This document shows, one piece after another, positions 54,658 to 64,000 of a stretch of 64,000 bases of DNA. The notes under the pieces were generated by a model. That model was not told the DNA's origin, made no database searches, and was given only the letters and a program-made list of their open reading frames with translations. Origin of the DNA: Roseicyclus sp. (lineage in GTDB: Bacteria; Pseudomonadota; Alphaproteobacteria; Rhodobacterales; Rhodobacteraceae); NCBI GenBank assembly GCA_018401965.1, contig JAGYJU010000020.1:1-64000 (forward strand), written 5' to 3'. Both the position numbers and the translations under genes were made by a program. Each line of letters opens with the position of its first letter. The stretch's first letter is position 1.

Positions 54658-55637
54658 GCGCCCAGCGGCACCTCGCCCCCGACCGCGGCGGTCAGACGCG
54701 CGCGCCGGTCGCGGATCATGTCTGCGATCCGTGCCATCGCGAGGCCCCGCATGACCATGCTGAGCGGCAGGAACATCCAAAGTGCCACCCCCCAAACCAG
54801 CGTATGCGGCGATGCCAGCACCGCGAGATCGACCTGGTTGGCCACCCTCAGGCCAACGGTCGGCAAAATGCATGCCGCGCCGATCCGTAAGATAAGGTTA
54901 ACGCGCGCATCCCGTTTCAGGCGGGGAACGACATCGCCACCTGTGGTGGGGTCAAAGGTGGGCAGGTTGACCCAGACATTGAACGCCTGATCACGGTTGG
55001 GCCATTGCCCCAGCCGCAGCGCCACACCGAACACCGCAAGCGCGACAGCCGCGATCAAGACCGCCATGCCCGCCATGGCCTTGACCTGCGTCGCCGATAG
55101 CGGCGATGGCCCTGCCGGCAGGTGGGCAAGCAGCACCGCGATCGGGCTGACGGGAAAATCCAGGCCCTGCCCCACCATCAGGCCCAGCGCATTCAGCACC
55201 AGCACCAGGCTCGATCCCGACGCGTCGCCACCCGCCATTGCGCTCAGGCACATCAGCACGCTCAACAACGCGAGGATACGCACCCGGTTGAACGGGGGCG
55301 CATCGCGGAATTCGATCAGGGCGGGAAAGGTGGCCCCGTATTCAAAGGCGATGAACACGCCAAGCGTCAGCGCGACCAGCATCACCATCTGGGCGCCTTC
55401 CTCTGTCGTGCCGGGAATCATCAGGGACGGCACCGCCACCACGACGACCACAAGGGTCGCGCGCAACACAGCACCCAAAAGCCTTGCGAGCACTACCTTT
55501 ACCTCGATCCAGGCAGGGCTGATCCCCGCCATTCTCGCCCGCAGCTGCACGCAACCGCGCAGCCGAAGCGTTCTTTTGAGAGCAAGTTGCCCAAAAGAGA
55601 TCAAGATCGCAAGAATTTGGACGATGTTTTGCCACAC
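54654..55637 (-). CDS. Multi-pass membrane protein of unknown function
   Basis: Up to 327 aa with about six hydrophobic helices. No family is recognised. The start is uncertain: GTG 55637 gives the longest reading, while ATG 55532 (MAGISPAWIEVKVVL) drops 35 residues. It sits between leuD and leuB with a 4-base overlap to the exported nuclease-like gene, an arrangement common among relatives of this organism. Confidence 0.62.
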   Translation of the reverse strand: MWQNIVQILAILISFGQLALKRTLRLRGCVQLRARMAGISPAWIEVKVVLARLLGAVLRATLVVVVVAVPSLMIPGTTEEGAQMVMLVALTLGVFIAFEYGATFPALIEFRDAPPFNRVRILALLSVLMCLSAMAGGDASGSSLVLVLNALGLMVGQGLDFPVSPIAVLLAHLPAGPSPLSATQVKAMAGMAVLIAAVALAVFGVALRLGQWPNRDQAFNVWVNLPTFDPTTGGDVVPRLKRDARVNLILRIGAACILPTVGLRVANQVDLAVLASPHTLVWGVALWMFLPLSMVMRGLAMARIADMIRDRRARLTAAVGGEVPLGA

Positions 55638-55700
55638 TTCCGCCCCAATCCCGGGGCGGTGTCGCCGGATTGCATCACACCCGGCGACAAAAAGCCCGTG

Positions 55701-56306
55701 TCAGACCCAGGGGCGGCTTTGCGCGGCCCGCGTCTCGAAGGCCTCGATGGCAGAGGATTTTTCGAGGGTGAGGCCGATATCGTCCAACCCGTTCATCAGG
55801 CAATGCTTGCTGAAAGCATCAACCTCGAAGGCGATGCTGCCGCCATCGGGGCCGGTGATGGTCTGGTTTTCCAGATCGACGGTGACAACCGCATTGGCGC
55901 CGCGTTCCGCGTCATCCATCAGCTTGTCGACCTCTTCCTGCGGCAGGACGATCGGCAGAATGCCGTTCTTGAAGCAATTGTTGAAGAAGATGTCGGCAAA
56001 GGACGGTGCGATCACGCAGCGAATGCCGAAATCCAACAAGGCCCAAGGCGCGTGTTCGCGCGACGACCCGCAGCCAAAGTTTTCGCCCGCCACAAGGATC
56101 TGTGCGTTGCGATAGGCGGGTTTGTTCAACACGAAATCGGGGATTTCCGCCCCATCATCCCCGTAGCGCATTTCGTCAAAGAGGTTCTTGCCCAGCCCAG
56201 ACCGCTGAATTGTCTTCAGGAACTGTTTGGGGATGATCATGTCGGTGTCGACGTTGATCAACGGCAGCGGCGCGGCGATCCCGCTGAGCTTGGTGAACTT
56301 CTCCAT
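55701..56306 (-). CDS. leuD: 3-isopropylmalate dehydratase small subunit
   Basis: Works with LeuC to isomerise 2- to 3-isopropylmalate. 201 aa, full length. [18 protein letters not shown] ([14 protein letters not shown]), [17 protein letters not shown] and the C-terminal DIGLTLE are standard. An insertion sequence begins 77 bases upstream of its start codon (IS end at 56383), probably within or next to its promoter, and leuC lies 4.5 kb away instead of beside it. Confidence 0.97.
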   Translation of the reverse strand: MEKFTKLSGIAAPLPLINVDTDMIIPKQFLKTIQRSGLGKNLFDEMRYGDDGAEIPDFVLNKPAYRNAQILVAGENFGCGSSREHAPWALLDFGIRCVIAPSFADIFFNNCFKNGILPIVLPQEEVDKLMDDAERGANAVVTVDLENQTITGPDGGSIAFEVDAFSKHCLMNGLDDIGLTLEKSSAIEAFETRAAQSRPWV

Positions 56307-56382
56307 CTTTCGTCTCCTGCGTGGGGGCGATTGACCCTTTAACCGTAAGGGCCACGGGCGGCAAGGTGGCGCCGCCCGGGCA

Positions 56383-57575
56383 CAGGGGAATCGCGCTTAA
56401 AATTTGACAGTAGATTGGAATTGGATTCTTGAGGTTTCATCGACTGATGGAGCCTCGAGATGCCGACATTGTTGAGCTATTTTAATGACGAAGACGATCC
56501 TCGTGCTGGGAACGCGCCACGCCACAAATTCAGCGACCTGATGACGATCAGCCTCTTGTGTGCGCTATGTGGCGGGGAGACTGCGGTCGACATGGAGGAA
56601 TTCGGACGTATGAAGGAGGATTTTCTTCGCGAATTTCTGGACTTGCCCCACGGCATTCCCTGTCATGATGCGTATTCACGATTATTCCGTTTGATGAAGC
56701 CGCGCAGCCTTCAAGCCTTTTTTGACAAATTCCAAGCCGACTTTGCCGCTGCACATGCGGAGCATCCGGCAATCGCCATTGACGGAAAGGAGATGCGGCG
56801 CAGCTTTGACAAGGCCGCTGGACAGTCGAACCTGAACGTGGTCACCGCCTTTGCACATGGCGCCCGCCTGAGCCTCGGGATAACGCAAAGTGCAAAGGGC
56901 GGGGGTGAGATTTTGGCGCTCCGCGAGTTGATTGAGATGCTGGATATTCGTGGGATCACCATTACGGCCGATGCGCTGCACTGCCAGCGGGAAACGTGTG
57001 AACTAATCGCGCAAGCAGGCGGTGACTATTGCCTGCAGCTCAAAGGTAACCAAGGCGGCATAAAGGCGGATATCGAGGCCTTTGTGAGCGATCAGGGCAC
57101 TGATTTCAGGGATGAATATGTCTGCATCAATGGTGATCACGGTCGGATTGAGGAGCGATCATACCGTGTCTACGATGTGCCGGACTATCTCACCGAAACC
57201 CATCAGTGGCCGCATCTCGCCGCCTTCGTCCACGTTGTTTCCAAGCGCATGATGGGCGACACGACCAGCCAGTCCGAACGGCTTTATCTCCTTTCAAAGT
57301 GCCACACGGCGAAGGTCGCCGCAGGGCTGATCCGCGGTCACTGGGAAATTGAAAACAGTTTGCATTGGTCGCTGGATGTCGTGATGAATGACGATCAGCA
57401 CCGCGCACGCAAGGACAATGCCCCGGCAAACTTCGCCGCGTTGCGACGGATCGCCTTGAGTATCATCAAGGCAAATTCCTCAAAAGGTTCAAACCGCGTG
57501 AAGTTCAAGAGAGCAGGATGGAGCAACAAATTCCTCCGTACTCTCATAGATGGATTTTGAAGCGCGATTGCCCTG
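56383..57575 (+). mobile_element. ISAs1-family insertion sequence, complete with target duplication
   Basis: 1193 bp. The terminal inverted repeats are CAGGGGAATCGCGCTT (left) and CAGGGCAATCGCGCTT (right, complement), 15 of 16 identical. A 9-bp target duplication GCCCGGGCA flanks both ends (56374-56382 and 57576-57584). One full-length transposase gene fills it, so the copy may be active and the insertion is recent. Confidence 0.93.
56460..57560 (+). CDS. ISAs1-family transposase
   Basis: 366 aa, full length. The N-terminal DDPRAGNAPRHKFSDLMTI and the catalytic residues AIDGKEMRRS (Asp), ADALHCQ (Asp) and HWEIENSLHWSLDV (Glu) match the H-repeat/ISAs1 group. Its stop codon lies within the right inverted repeat. 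Composition is less GC-rich than its neighbours, consistent with transfer. Confidence 0.95.
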   Translation: MPTLLSYFNDEDDPRAGNAPRHKFSDLMTISLLCALCGGETAVDMEEFGRMKEDFLREFLDLPHGIPCHDAYSRLFRLMKPRSLQAFFDKFQADFAAAHAEHPAIAIDGKEMRRSFDKAAGQSNLNVVTAFAHGARLSLGITQSAKGGGEILALRELIEMLDIRGITITADALHCQRETCELIAQAGGDYCLQLKGNQGGIKADIEAFVSDQGTDFRDEYVCINGDHGRIEERSYRVYDVPDYLTETHQWPHLAAFVHVVSKRMMGDTTSQSERLYLLSKCHTAKVAAGLIRGHWEIENSLHWSLDVVMNDDQHRARKDNAPANFAALRRIALSIIKANSSKGSNRVKFKRAGWSNKFLRTLIDGF

Positions 57576-57587
57576 GCCCGGGCAAGA

Positions 57588-58394
57588 TCATTCCGGCACG
57601 CTGAAGGTCATGTTGGCCCAGAGCGTGCGCCATTCCGGATCGGTGTCGAGGAACGGATCCACCGGTTCCAGCACCACGGCATCGATCATGTAGTCATGAC
57701 CGGGGCGCACCGGCAGGCGCGCGACACCCTCGGCATCGGTGCGCGCGAAGGTGATGACAACGGCCCCGTCCGGCGTGCGTTCAAAGACTTCGACCTGTTC
57801 ATCGGCGCGCAAGGCATCATCAAGCCAGAGCTGTACCGGAAAGCCCGCCGACAGATCATCGGTATAGGGATTGGCCAAGGCCACAAATTCCGTGCGCAGC
57901 CCCATGCGCAGGTCCGCGCCGGCCCCATCGCCGACCGCGATCAGCGATTTGGCATAGCGGAAATATTCCTCGCGTACGCCGTCACGATCCAAGCCGCGCG
58001 CCTCCTGCATGGCGGCGACATCGCCCAGGTCCTTGTGATCGGCAAAGGCCACGAACCGGTCCCAGGTTGGCCATGTCAGATCCAGGCCCGTGGTTTCATG
58101 CACCGCGATGGCCAAGCCATCGGGCATATCCGCCATGACCAGCGCCGGAATATCGCCCAGACGCCCCTCGACCGGGCGCGCCACCCCGCCCGACACAACA
58201 TCGAACCGGGTGAAATTGCGCGGCAGATAGGCTTGCGTGCTGCCGCGATAGGCTTCGCCGACACGCAATTGCGCCTCGATCGTGCCACCCGATGCGATCG
58301 CAAAGACCGCAGGGTCGATCCAGAACTCGTGCGCAGCCCCCTTGCCCCCGGCGACAATCACCGCAAGTGTTACAGCCAGTTTCCAGATTTTCAT
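57588..58394 (-). CDS. DUF4198 family periplasmic protein
   Basis: 268 aa. Signal peptide MKIWKLAVTLAVIVAGGKGAA followed by HEFWIDP, the DUF4198 signature whose His can bind metal. Family members are found with nickel and cobalt transporters (NikK-like). The C-terminal half is beta-rich (GHDYMIDAVVLEP). It is divergent from hupE with only 18 bp between the starts, so the two share one control region. Confidence 0.78.
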   Translation of the reverse strand: MKIWKLAVTLAVIVAGGKGAAHEFWIDPAVFAIASGGTIEAQLRVGEAYRGSTQAYLPRNFTRFDVVSGGVARPVEGRLGDIPALVMADMPDGLAIAVHETTGLDLTWPTWDRFVAFADHKDLGDVAAMQEARGLDRDGVREEYFRYAKSLIAVGDGAGADLRMGLRTEFVALANPYTDDLSAGFPVQLWLDDALRADEQVEVFERTPDGAVVITFARTDAEGVARLPVRPGHDYMIDAVVLEPVDPFLDTDPEWRTLWANMTFSVPE

Positions 58395-58412
58395 CGAACG
58401 GTCCCTTCCTTC

Positions 58413-59543
58413 ATGTTGCGCCATATCCTGTTCCGCTCGCTCGCACTGTCAATGGCATTGATCCTGATGATTTCGGGGAATGCCCGCGCGCATGAAATCC
58501 GCCCCACCATCGCCGATGTCGCCGTCGGGGCCGATCAGGTCACGATGACGCTGCGGATCACACTGGAAACCCTGCTGGCGGGCATCGACCTGGACAGCGT
58601 GGCCGACACCAACGATGCACCCGAGGCGGCGATCTACGACAGCTTTCGCGCCATGTCCCCCGACCAGCTGGAGGCGGCCCTGCGCGCCGACTGGCCCCGC
58701 ATCGCGCGCGGCTTCCTGATCGAGACGGCGGGCCAGACGCTGACCCCCGCCATCGTCAGCGTCGACATTCCCGCCGCAATCGACCTCGACTTGCCGCGCG
58801 ACAGCATCCTGACCATCGCCGCCGACCTGCCCCCCGGCGATGACGGCGTTCGGCTTGGGCTGGCGCCCGGATACGGCACCTTCGTGCCGCGCCAGGTGGG
58901 CGGCGGCGCGGATGCTTACGAAGGCTTTTTGAACGGCGGGGAAATGACCCCCGACCTGCCACGGGCCGAGGTGCTGACCGAAGGCGCGGGGGCGGTGTTC
59001 CTGCGCTATATCGGCGCCGGTTTCGAACATATCGTGCCGCTTGGGCTGGATCACATCCTGTTCGTTCTGGGCCTGTATTTCTTTGCCACGCGCGCAGGCC
59101 CCTTGTTGTGGCAGGTATCGGCCTTCACGCTGGCCCACACCATCACGCTGGCCCTGGCGGCGACCGGCACGGTGTCGGTGCCCGCCAGCGTGGTGGAACC
59201 ATTGATCGCGGCCAGCATCGTCTATGTCGGGGTGGAAAACACCATAGGTCGGGGCAATGTGCGGGGCCGCACCGCGCTGGTCTTTGCCTTTGGCCTGTTG
59301 CATGGCCTGGGCTTTGCCAGCGTGCTGGGCGATTACGGCATCGCGTCGGACCGGTTCGCGGGGGCGCTGATCGGCTTCAACATCGGGGTGGAATTCGGGC
59401 AATTGGCGGTGATCGGCGTGGCCTTTGCGATGACAGGCTGGTTCATCGCGCGGCCCTGGTATCGGCGCGCCATCGCCATACCGGCGTCGCTGGCGATTGC
59501 GGCCGTGGGGGCGTATTGGGTGGTGGAACGCACCCTGCTGTGA
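58413..59543 (+). CDS. HupE/UreJ family protein, long form
   Basis: 376 aa. A signal peptide (MLRHILFRSLALSMALILM...ARA) and a periplasmic domain (about residues 26-195, beginning HEIRPTIAD) precede the HupE membrane domain with GLDHILFVLGLYFF, LAHTITLALA and LLHGLGFASVLGD. HupE/UreJ proteins carry nickel or cobalt. It is followed after 10 bp by an MFS transporter gene. Confidence 0.82.
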   Translation: MLRHILFRSLALSMALILMISGNARAHEIRPTIADVAVGADQVTMTLRITLETLLAGIDLDSVADTNDAPEAAIYDSFRAMSPDQLEAALRADWPRIARGFLIETAGQTLTPAIVSVDIPAAIDLDLPRDSILTIAADLPPGDDGVRLGLAPGYGTFVPRQVGGGADAYEGFLNGGEMTPDLPRAEVLTEGAGAVFLRYIGAGFEHIVPLGLDHILFVLGLYFFATRAGPLLWQVSAFTLAHTITLALAATGTVSVPASVVEPLIAASIVYVGVENTIGRGNVRGRTALVFAFGLLHGLGFASVLGDYGIASDRFAGALIGFNIGVEFGQLAVIGVAFAMTGWFIARPWYRRAIAIPASLAIAAVGAYWVVERTLL

Positions 59544-59553
59544 CCACACCATC

Positions 59554-60765
59554 ATGCTGAGCTTTCTGGCCGAGAACAGGCGCTGGCTGGCAACGGGTAT
59601 CTTGCTCGCGCTGGGGGCCTGCCTGGGGCACACATGGTTCATCGCCCTTTTCGCCGGCGAGATCCGGGCCGAATATGGCCTGACCGACGGGCAATGGGGG
59701 CTGCTTTATACCGCTGCGACGCTCAGCTCGGCGGCGCTGCTCTTTGGGCGCGGGTCATGGGCCGACACCGTGCCCCTGTCGCGGCTTGCCCCGATGGTGG
59801 CAATCGCCTTTGCCGGGGCGGCGGCGCTGATGGCCTTGGGCCAATCCGTCTGGACCCTTGGCATCGCGGTGTTCCTGTTGCGGTTCTGCGGGCAGGGCAT
59901 GTTCAGCCATATCCAGCAGACCGCCATGGCGCGCTGGTTCATCACCACACGGGGCCGGGCCATGGCCATCGCCAATTTGGGCTACACGACCGGACAGATC
60001 CTTTTGCCGCTGCCTGCCGTGCTGTTGATGGGATGGATCGGTTGGCGCAGCAGCTGGCTGGTGGTGGCCGCCATCCTGCTGCTGGTGATCCTGCCGGTCC
60101 TGGCCTGGCTGCTCCGGCAAGATCGCGCGCCGCAGGGCAGCCGGGGCGGCATGGCGGGTGCGCCCGGTCTGGGCGGGCGGCATTGGCGCAGGCCCGAAGC
60201 CCTGCGCCACTGGCTGTTCTGGGCGCTTGTGCCGCTGATGCTGACGCCCGGTTACATCGGCACGGTCGTGTTCTTTCACCAGGTCCATATCGCCGAAATC
60301 AAGGGCTGGACACTGGTCGCCATGGCGCCGGCCTATCCGGCTTGGGCGCTGTCCGAGGTGGCGGCCGCCTTTGCGGCAGGCTGGGTCGCGGACCGTGTCG
60401 GCCCGGCGCGGCTCTTGCCCTTTGCCGTGCTTCCCATGGGGCTGGGAATCGCGCTGATCGGGATAAGCGAAACCCCGCTCGCCTGGATCCTCGGCATCGG
60501 CCTGATCGGGGTGACCCAAGGGGTGGCGAACACAGTCTGGGGCACGCTTTTGCCCGCAACATACGGCACGAACCACATCGGGTCGGTGCGTGCGGTGGCA
60601 AGTGCGGTGCTTGTCGTGTCCACGGCGCTGGGGCCAGGGGTGGGCGGGGTCATCATCGACGCGGGCATCCCGGTTCCACAACAGGCCGGGGTCCTGGCGC
60701 TTTGGTGCTTGGGGCTGTCGCTGGCCATGGTGCCCGTCATGCAAAAGCTTTTGCGGGCCTCCTAG
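59554..60765 (+). CDS. MFS transporter
   Basis: 403 aa with 12 predicted helices. The first half has GLLYTAATLSSAALLFGRGSWAD in place of the A motif, and the loop between helices 6 and 7 is about 35 residues, Arg/Gly-rich. Substrate unknown. It is cotranscribed with hupE (10 bp) and converges on leuC, with a hairpin between the stops. Confidence 0.83.
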   Translation: MLSFLAENRRWLATGILLALGACLGHTWFIALFAGEIRAEYGLTDGQWGLLYTAATLSSAALLFGRGSWADTVPLSRLAPMVAIAFAGAAALMALGQSVWTLGIAVFLLRFCGQGMFSHIQQTAMARWFITTRGRAMAIANLGYTTGQILLPLPAVLLMGWIGWRSSWLVVAAILLLVILPVLAWLLRQDRAPQGSRGGMAGAPGLGGRHWRRPEALRHWLFWALVPLMLTPGYIGTVVFFHQVHIAEIKGWTLVAMAPAYPAWALSEVAAAFAAGWVADRVGPARLLPFAVLPMGLGIALIGISETPLAWILGIGLIGVTQGVANTVWGTLLPATYGTNHIGSVRAVASAVLVVSTALGPGVGGVIIDAGIPVPQQAGVLALWCLGLSLAMVPVMQKLLRAS

Positions 60766-60769
60766 GGGC

Positions 60770-60795
60770 GGCGGGCACCCGTTAGGGCGCCCGCC
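60770..60795. terminator. Bidirectional hairpin between the MFS gene and leuC
   Basis: GGCGGGC and GCCCGCC pair around a 12-base loop in the 40-bp gap between two convergent stops. There is no T-run, so the hairpin may act with Rho. Confidence 0.5.
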
Positions 60796-60805
60796 TGCAC
60801 CGGGA

Positions 60806-62212
60806 TCACATCAGGTCACGCACATCCGTCAGGCGGCCGGTCACCGCCGCAGCCGCCGCCATCGCGGGCGACATCAGGTGGGTGCGACCGCCCCGGCCCT
60901 GGCGGCCTTCGAAATTGCGGTTCGACGTGGCCGCGCAGCGTTCGCCCGGCGCAAGCTGATCGGGGTTCATCGCCAGGCACATGGAACAGCCCGCAAGCCG
61001 CCATTCGAAACCGGCGTCCTTGAAGATATCGGCCAGCCCTTCCTCTTCGGCCTGCGCGCGCACAAGGCCCGAGCCGGGCACGACCATGGCGCGCAGACCA
61101 TCCTTGATCTTCTTGCCCTTGAGGATCGCGGCGGCGGCGCGCAGGTCTTCGATGCGGCCATTGGTGCAAGACCCGATGAAGACCGTGTCGATCTCGACAT
61201 CCTGCATGCGCATGCCGGGCGTCAGGCCCATGTAATCCAGCGACCGCTTGGCGGCGGCCACCTTGCCGCCCTCGAAATCCTCGGCGGCGGGCACGCAGGC
61301 GGTGATCGGCAGAACATCCTCGGGCGAGGTGCCCCAGGTCACCACCGGCGCGATGTCTTCGCCCCGGATCGTCACGACCTTGTCCCACTGCGCGTCATCG
61401 TCGGAATAGAGCGTCTTCCACCAGGCCAGCGCCGCCTCGAACTGGGCACCCTTGGGGGCGTGCGGACGACCCTCGACATAGGCAAAGGTCTTTTCATCGG
61501 GCGCGATCAGGCCGGCGCGCGCGCCCCCCTCGATCGCCATGTTGCAGACCGTCATCCGGCCTTCCATCGAGAGCGACCGGATCGCTTCGCCGCAATATTC
61601 GATGACATAGCCGGTGCCGCCCGCCGTGCCGGTCAGGCCGATCACGGACAGGGTTATGTCCTTGGCGGTCACGCCGGGCGGCAATTGCCCGGTGATTTCC
61701 ACCTTCATGTTCTTCGATTTCTTCTGGATCAGCGTCTGGGTGGCCAGCACATGTTCCACCTCGGAGGTGCCGATGCCATGCGCAAGCGCGCCAAAGGCGC
61801 CATGGGTCGCGGTATGGCTGTCGCCGCAGACAACCGTCATGCCCGGCAAGGTCCAGCCCTGTTCGGGGCCGACGATATGCACGATCCCCTGCCGCACGTC
61901 GGACACGGGATAGTAATGAATGCCGAATTCTTTGGCATTGGTGTCAAGCGCGGCCACCTGGATGCGGCTGTCTTCGGGCATCTGGTCGGGGTTGTCGCGG
62001 CCCGCCGTGGTCGGCACGTTGTGATCGGGCACCGCGATCGTCTTGTCGGGGGCATGCACCTTGCGGCCCGTCATGCGCAGCCCTTCAAAGGCCTGCGGGC
62101 TGGTGACTTCATGCACCAGGTGGCGGTCGATGTAGAGAAGGCTGGTGCCATCCTCTGCCTCGTGCACCAGGTGGGCATCCCAGATCTTGTCGTAAAGCGT
62201 CTTGCCGGTCAT
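60806..62212 (-). CDS. leuC: 3-isopropylmalate dehydratase large subunit
   Basis: Aconitase-type enzyme of leucine synthesis with a [4Fe-4S] cluster. 468 aa, full length. The cluster ligands lie in FIGSCTNGR and [31 protein letters not shown] is standard. The enzyme needs LeuD, whose gene lies 4.5 kb downstream beyond the hupE cassette and the IS. Confidence 0.97.
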   Translation of the reverse strand: MTGKTLYDKIWDAHLVHEAEDGTSLLYIDRHLVHEVTSPQAFEGLRMTGRKVHAPDKTIAVPDHNVPTTAGRDNPDQMPEDSRIQVAALDTNAKEFGIHYYPVSDVRQGIVHIVGPEQGWTLPGMTVVCGDSHTATHGAFGALAHGIGTSEVEHVLATQTLIQKKSKNMKVEITGQLPPGVTAKDITLSVIGLTGTAGGTGYVIEYCGEAIRSLSMEGRMTVCNMAIEGGARAGLIAPDEKTFAYVEGRPHAPKGAQFEAALAWWKTLYSDDDAQWDKVVTIRGEDIAPVVTWGTSPEDVLPITACVPAAEDFEGGKVAAAKRSLDYMGLTPGMRMQDVEIDTVFIGSCTNGRIEDLRAAAAILKGKKIKDGLRAMVVPGSGLVRAQAEEEGLADIFKDAGFEWRLAGCSMCLAMNPDQLAPGERCAATSNRNFEGRQGRGGRTHLMSPAMAAAAAVTGRLTDVRDLM

Positions 62213-62437
62213 CGTGTCATGGTCCTTGGTCGCGGGAATGTCAGGGTCAAGCGGGTCGTCGGCGCGTCAAAGCCCGCCAAGCCGCGACCGGCGCGCGCCG
62301 TGAAAGCGCCAGGGCAGGCGCGCCCGATCCGTTATGTTGAACACTGCGGTCATGCTGTCGCAGATACATCGCCGCTCAGGGAATTCCAAGGGTCCGGGTT
62401 TGGGCAGGCACAGCGTGTCGCGCGCCTAGGGCGCGCC

Positions 62438-62485
62438 TTGGGGGCTCTGCCCCCAAACCCCCGGGATATTTTTGAAACGAAGAAG
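62438..62485 (-). repeat. 3'-end repeat, type A copy 2
   Basis: On the minus strand CTTCTTCGTTTC, AAAAATATCC, a G-run and a TTGGGGGC/GCCCCCAA stem. It starts 4 bases after the stop of the TPP-enzyme gene in the same orientation. The rest of the gap (62213-62437) should hold the leuC promoter; nothing else is visible there. Confidence 0.8.
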
Positions 62486-62488
62486 GGA

Positions 62489-64000
62489 TCAAAGCGATCT
62501 TGTCGTGCTCAGCATCGTGGGGTCGAGCCGCAATTCGATCAGGTGCAGCCCACCCCCATCGGCGGCATCGAGCGCGGGGCCAAGATGGTCCATCGCGGTG
62601 ACCAGGTGGCCGGTGCCGCCATAGGATTGCGCCAGCTGCACGTAGTCGGGGTTGAACAGCTCGGTCCCCGACACGCGGCCGGGATAGTGGTTTTCCTGAT
62701 GCATCCGGATCGTGCCGTAGCGGCCGTTGTTGGCGATGATCACCGTGATGTCGGCACCGAATTGCCGCGCGGTCGACAATTCCTGAAGCGTCATCTGCAA
62801 ACAGCCATCGCCCGCGAAGCAGATCACCGGGCGGTCGGGATGTTCCAGTTTCGCGGCAATCGCGGCCGGCAGACCATAGCCCATCGAGCCGGAGGTGGGC
62901 GCGACCTGGGTGCGGTAGCCATGATAGCGCGCGTAGCGATGGACAAAGGCTGCGTAATTGCCCGCCCCGTTGGTATAGAGCGCGCGGCCCGCGTAGCGAT
63001 CCGACACATGGCGCACCACCTGTTCCATCTTGACCGCGCCGGGCGTGTCCTGCGGCACCTGCCAGGCTTCGTAATCGGCGCGGGCTTGGCGCGTCCAGCT
63101 TGCGTCCTTGATCTTGCCATTGGCGCCGCGCAGCGCGGCCAGCACGGCGGAGGCGGGCGCGGCAAGGCTGGCGGTGGGCTGGTAGACGGTGCCGATTTCA
63201 TCGGGGTCGGGGTGGACATGCAGGATCGTCTTGCCCGGCGCTGCGGGATCGATCAGCGCATAGCCATTGGTGGCGCTTTCCCCCATCCGCGCGCCGAGGA
63301 TCAACAGCGCATCGGCCTCACGCAGACGCGCCCCCAGCCGCGGGTTCATGCCGACGCCCAGGTCTCCGATGTAATTCGGATGGCCGTTGTCGATGTAATC
63401 CTGCCGCCGAAAAGTGACGGCGACAGGCAGGCCGGTGGCATGGGCCAACGCCTCCAGGTCGGCCTGCGCCTGCGCGGTCCAGCCGGGCCCACCGGCCACG
63501 ATCATCGGGCGGTCATGGTCCAGCAGCCGATCGAGAAGGCCCTGCGCGGTGGCGGCATCGACCGCGGGCGCCGGCATCTGCACCGGGCCAAGGTCGGGCA
63601 CATCGGCCTGCGCCGACAGGATGTCTTCGGGCAGGGCCAGCACCACGGGGCCGGGGCGGCCCGATTGCGCCAGGTGAAAGGCGCGGGCGATGTATTCGGG
63701 CAGGCGCGCGGTGGTTTCCACCTCGGCGGCCCATTTCACCAGCGGGCTGAAAAAACGGCGATAATCCACCTCCTGGAAAGCGCCGCGGTCGCGGTCGCGC
63801 AGCGCCACCTGCCCCACGAAGACCACCATCGGCGTGCTGTCCTGCATCGCGACATGCAGGCCCGAGGCGGCATTGGTGGCCCCGGGCCCGCGCGTCACGA
63901 ACAAGACGCCGGGCTTGCCGGTCAGTTTGCCATGCGCCTCGGACATCATCGCGGCCCCACCTTCCTGGCGGCAGACGATGTTTTCGATGGCGTGATCATA
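62489..64000 (-). CDS. Thiamine pyrophosphate-binding enzyme, N-terminus outside the window
   Basis: At least 504 aa; the open frame continues past the right edge (…YDHAIENIVCRQEGGAAM). It belongs to the acetolactate synthase-like family. TPP motif: AGDGCLQMTLQELST followed by IANNGRYG. The conserved Glu that activates TPP is in CRQEGGAAMM. The central domain has ARMGESATNGYALID. Substrate unknown; it is not clearly IlvB. A repeat element follows its stop. Confidence 0.88.
   Translation of the reverse strand, partial: YDHAIENIVCRQEGGAAMMSEAHGKLTGKPGVLFVTRGPGATNAASGLHVAMQDSTPMVVFVGQVALRDRDRGAFQEVDYRRFFSPLVKWAAEVETTARLPEYIARAFHLAQSGRPGPVVLALPEDILSAQADVPDLGPVQMPAPAVDAATAQGLLDRLLDHDRPMIVAGGPGWTAQAQADLEALAHATGLPVAVTFRRQDYIDNGHPNYIGDLGVGMNPRLGARLREADALLILGARMGESATNGYALIDPAAPGKTILHVHPDPDEIGTVYQPTASLAAPASAVLAALRGANGKIKDASWTRQARADYEAWQVPQDTPGAVKMEQVVRHVSDRYAGRALYTNGAGNYAAFVHRYARYHGYRTQVAPTSGSMGYGLPAAIAAKLEHPDRPVICFAGDGCLQMTLQELSTARQFGADITVIIANNGRYGTIRMHQENHYPGRVSGTELFNPDYVQLAQSYGGTGHLVTAMDHLGPALDAADGGGLHLIELRLDPTMLSTTRSL

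Overview
This is a GC-rich alphaproteobacterial chromosome segment that looks like Rhodobacteraceae (Roseobacter group). The evidence is the gene content and order: tRNA-Trp/secE/nusG/rplK/rplA/rplJ/rplL/rpoB/rpoC, a CcrM-type GANTC methyltransferase next to rnhB, a DUF1013/TrcR protein, a COQ9 protein, an aa3-type cytochrome oxidase subunit IV, a fructose-type frcRBCA locus and a SoeABC-like sulfite dehydrogenase. No rRNA, CRISPR array or prophage was seen. Two tRNAs (Trp, Pro) and one complete insertion sequence are present.

Layout. 1-11051 (minus strand) is the transcription/translation core. Two exported-protein genes sit between rplA and rplJ, and a soluble PAS chemoreceptor lies on the opposite strand between secE and tRNA-Trp. 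11107-20232 holds gnd, a DUF374 acyltransferase, tuf, a lipoprotein, a frameshifted parC, a broken SH3 protein, an SDR, a HIG1 protein and a PduO adenosyltransferase. 20246-24615 is a divergent ROK regulator plus sugar ABC transporter, with an AT-rich inverted repeat between them. 24635-28245 holds a split permease pair, allE, a T2 ribonuclease and the TrcR-like regulator. 28392-41505 is mostly housekeeping: rsmC, clpS, HAD, CDP-alcohol transferase, COQ9, rpsU, oxidase subunit IV, MBL and acyl-CoA dehydrogenase, tsaC, ccrM and rnhB. 41681-42644 is a small secreted protein overlapping a membrane-tethered OmpR-type DNA-binding protein. 42818-49643 is a BciB-like Fe-S flavoprotein divergent from soeA, a hydrolase, soeB and soeC. 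49674-64000 holds an RraA-like protein, tRNA-Pro, the leu genes (leuB, leuD, leuC), the IS element, a HupE/DUF4198/MFS cassette and a TPP enzyme that runs off the end.

The strongest leads are: the secreted protein plus membrane-bound winged-helix pair; perfect tandem palindromes between rpoB and rpoC; three GANTC sites just upstream of ccrM; and a modular repeat that follows stop codons in sense orientation in all five copies found. Three genes (parC, the SH3 gene, soeA) each carry an apparent single-base frameshift. Because parC should be essential, sequencing indels must be considered before any is called a true pseudogene.
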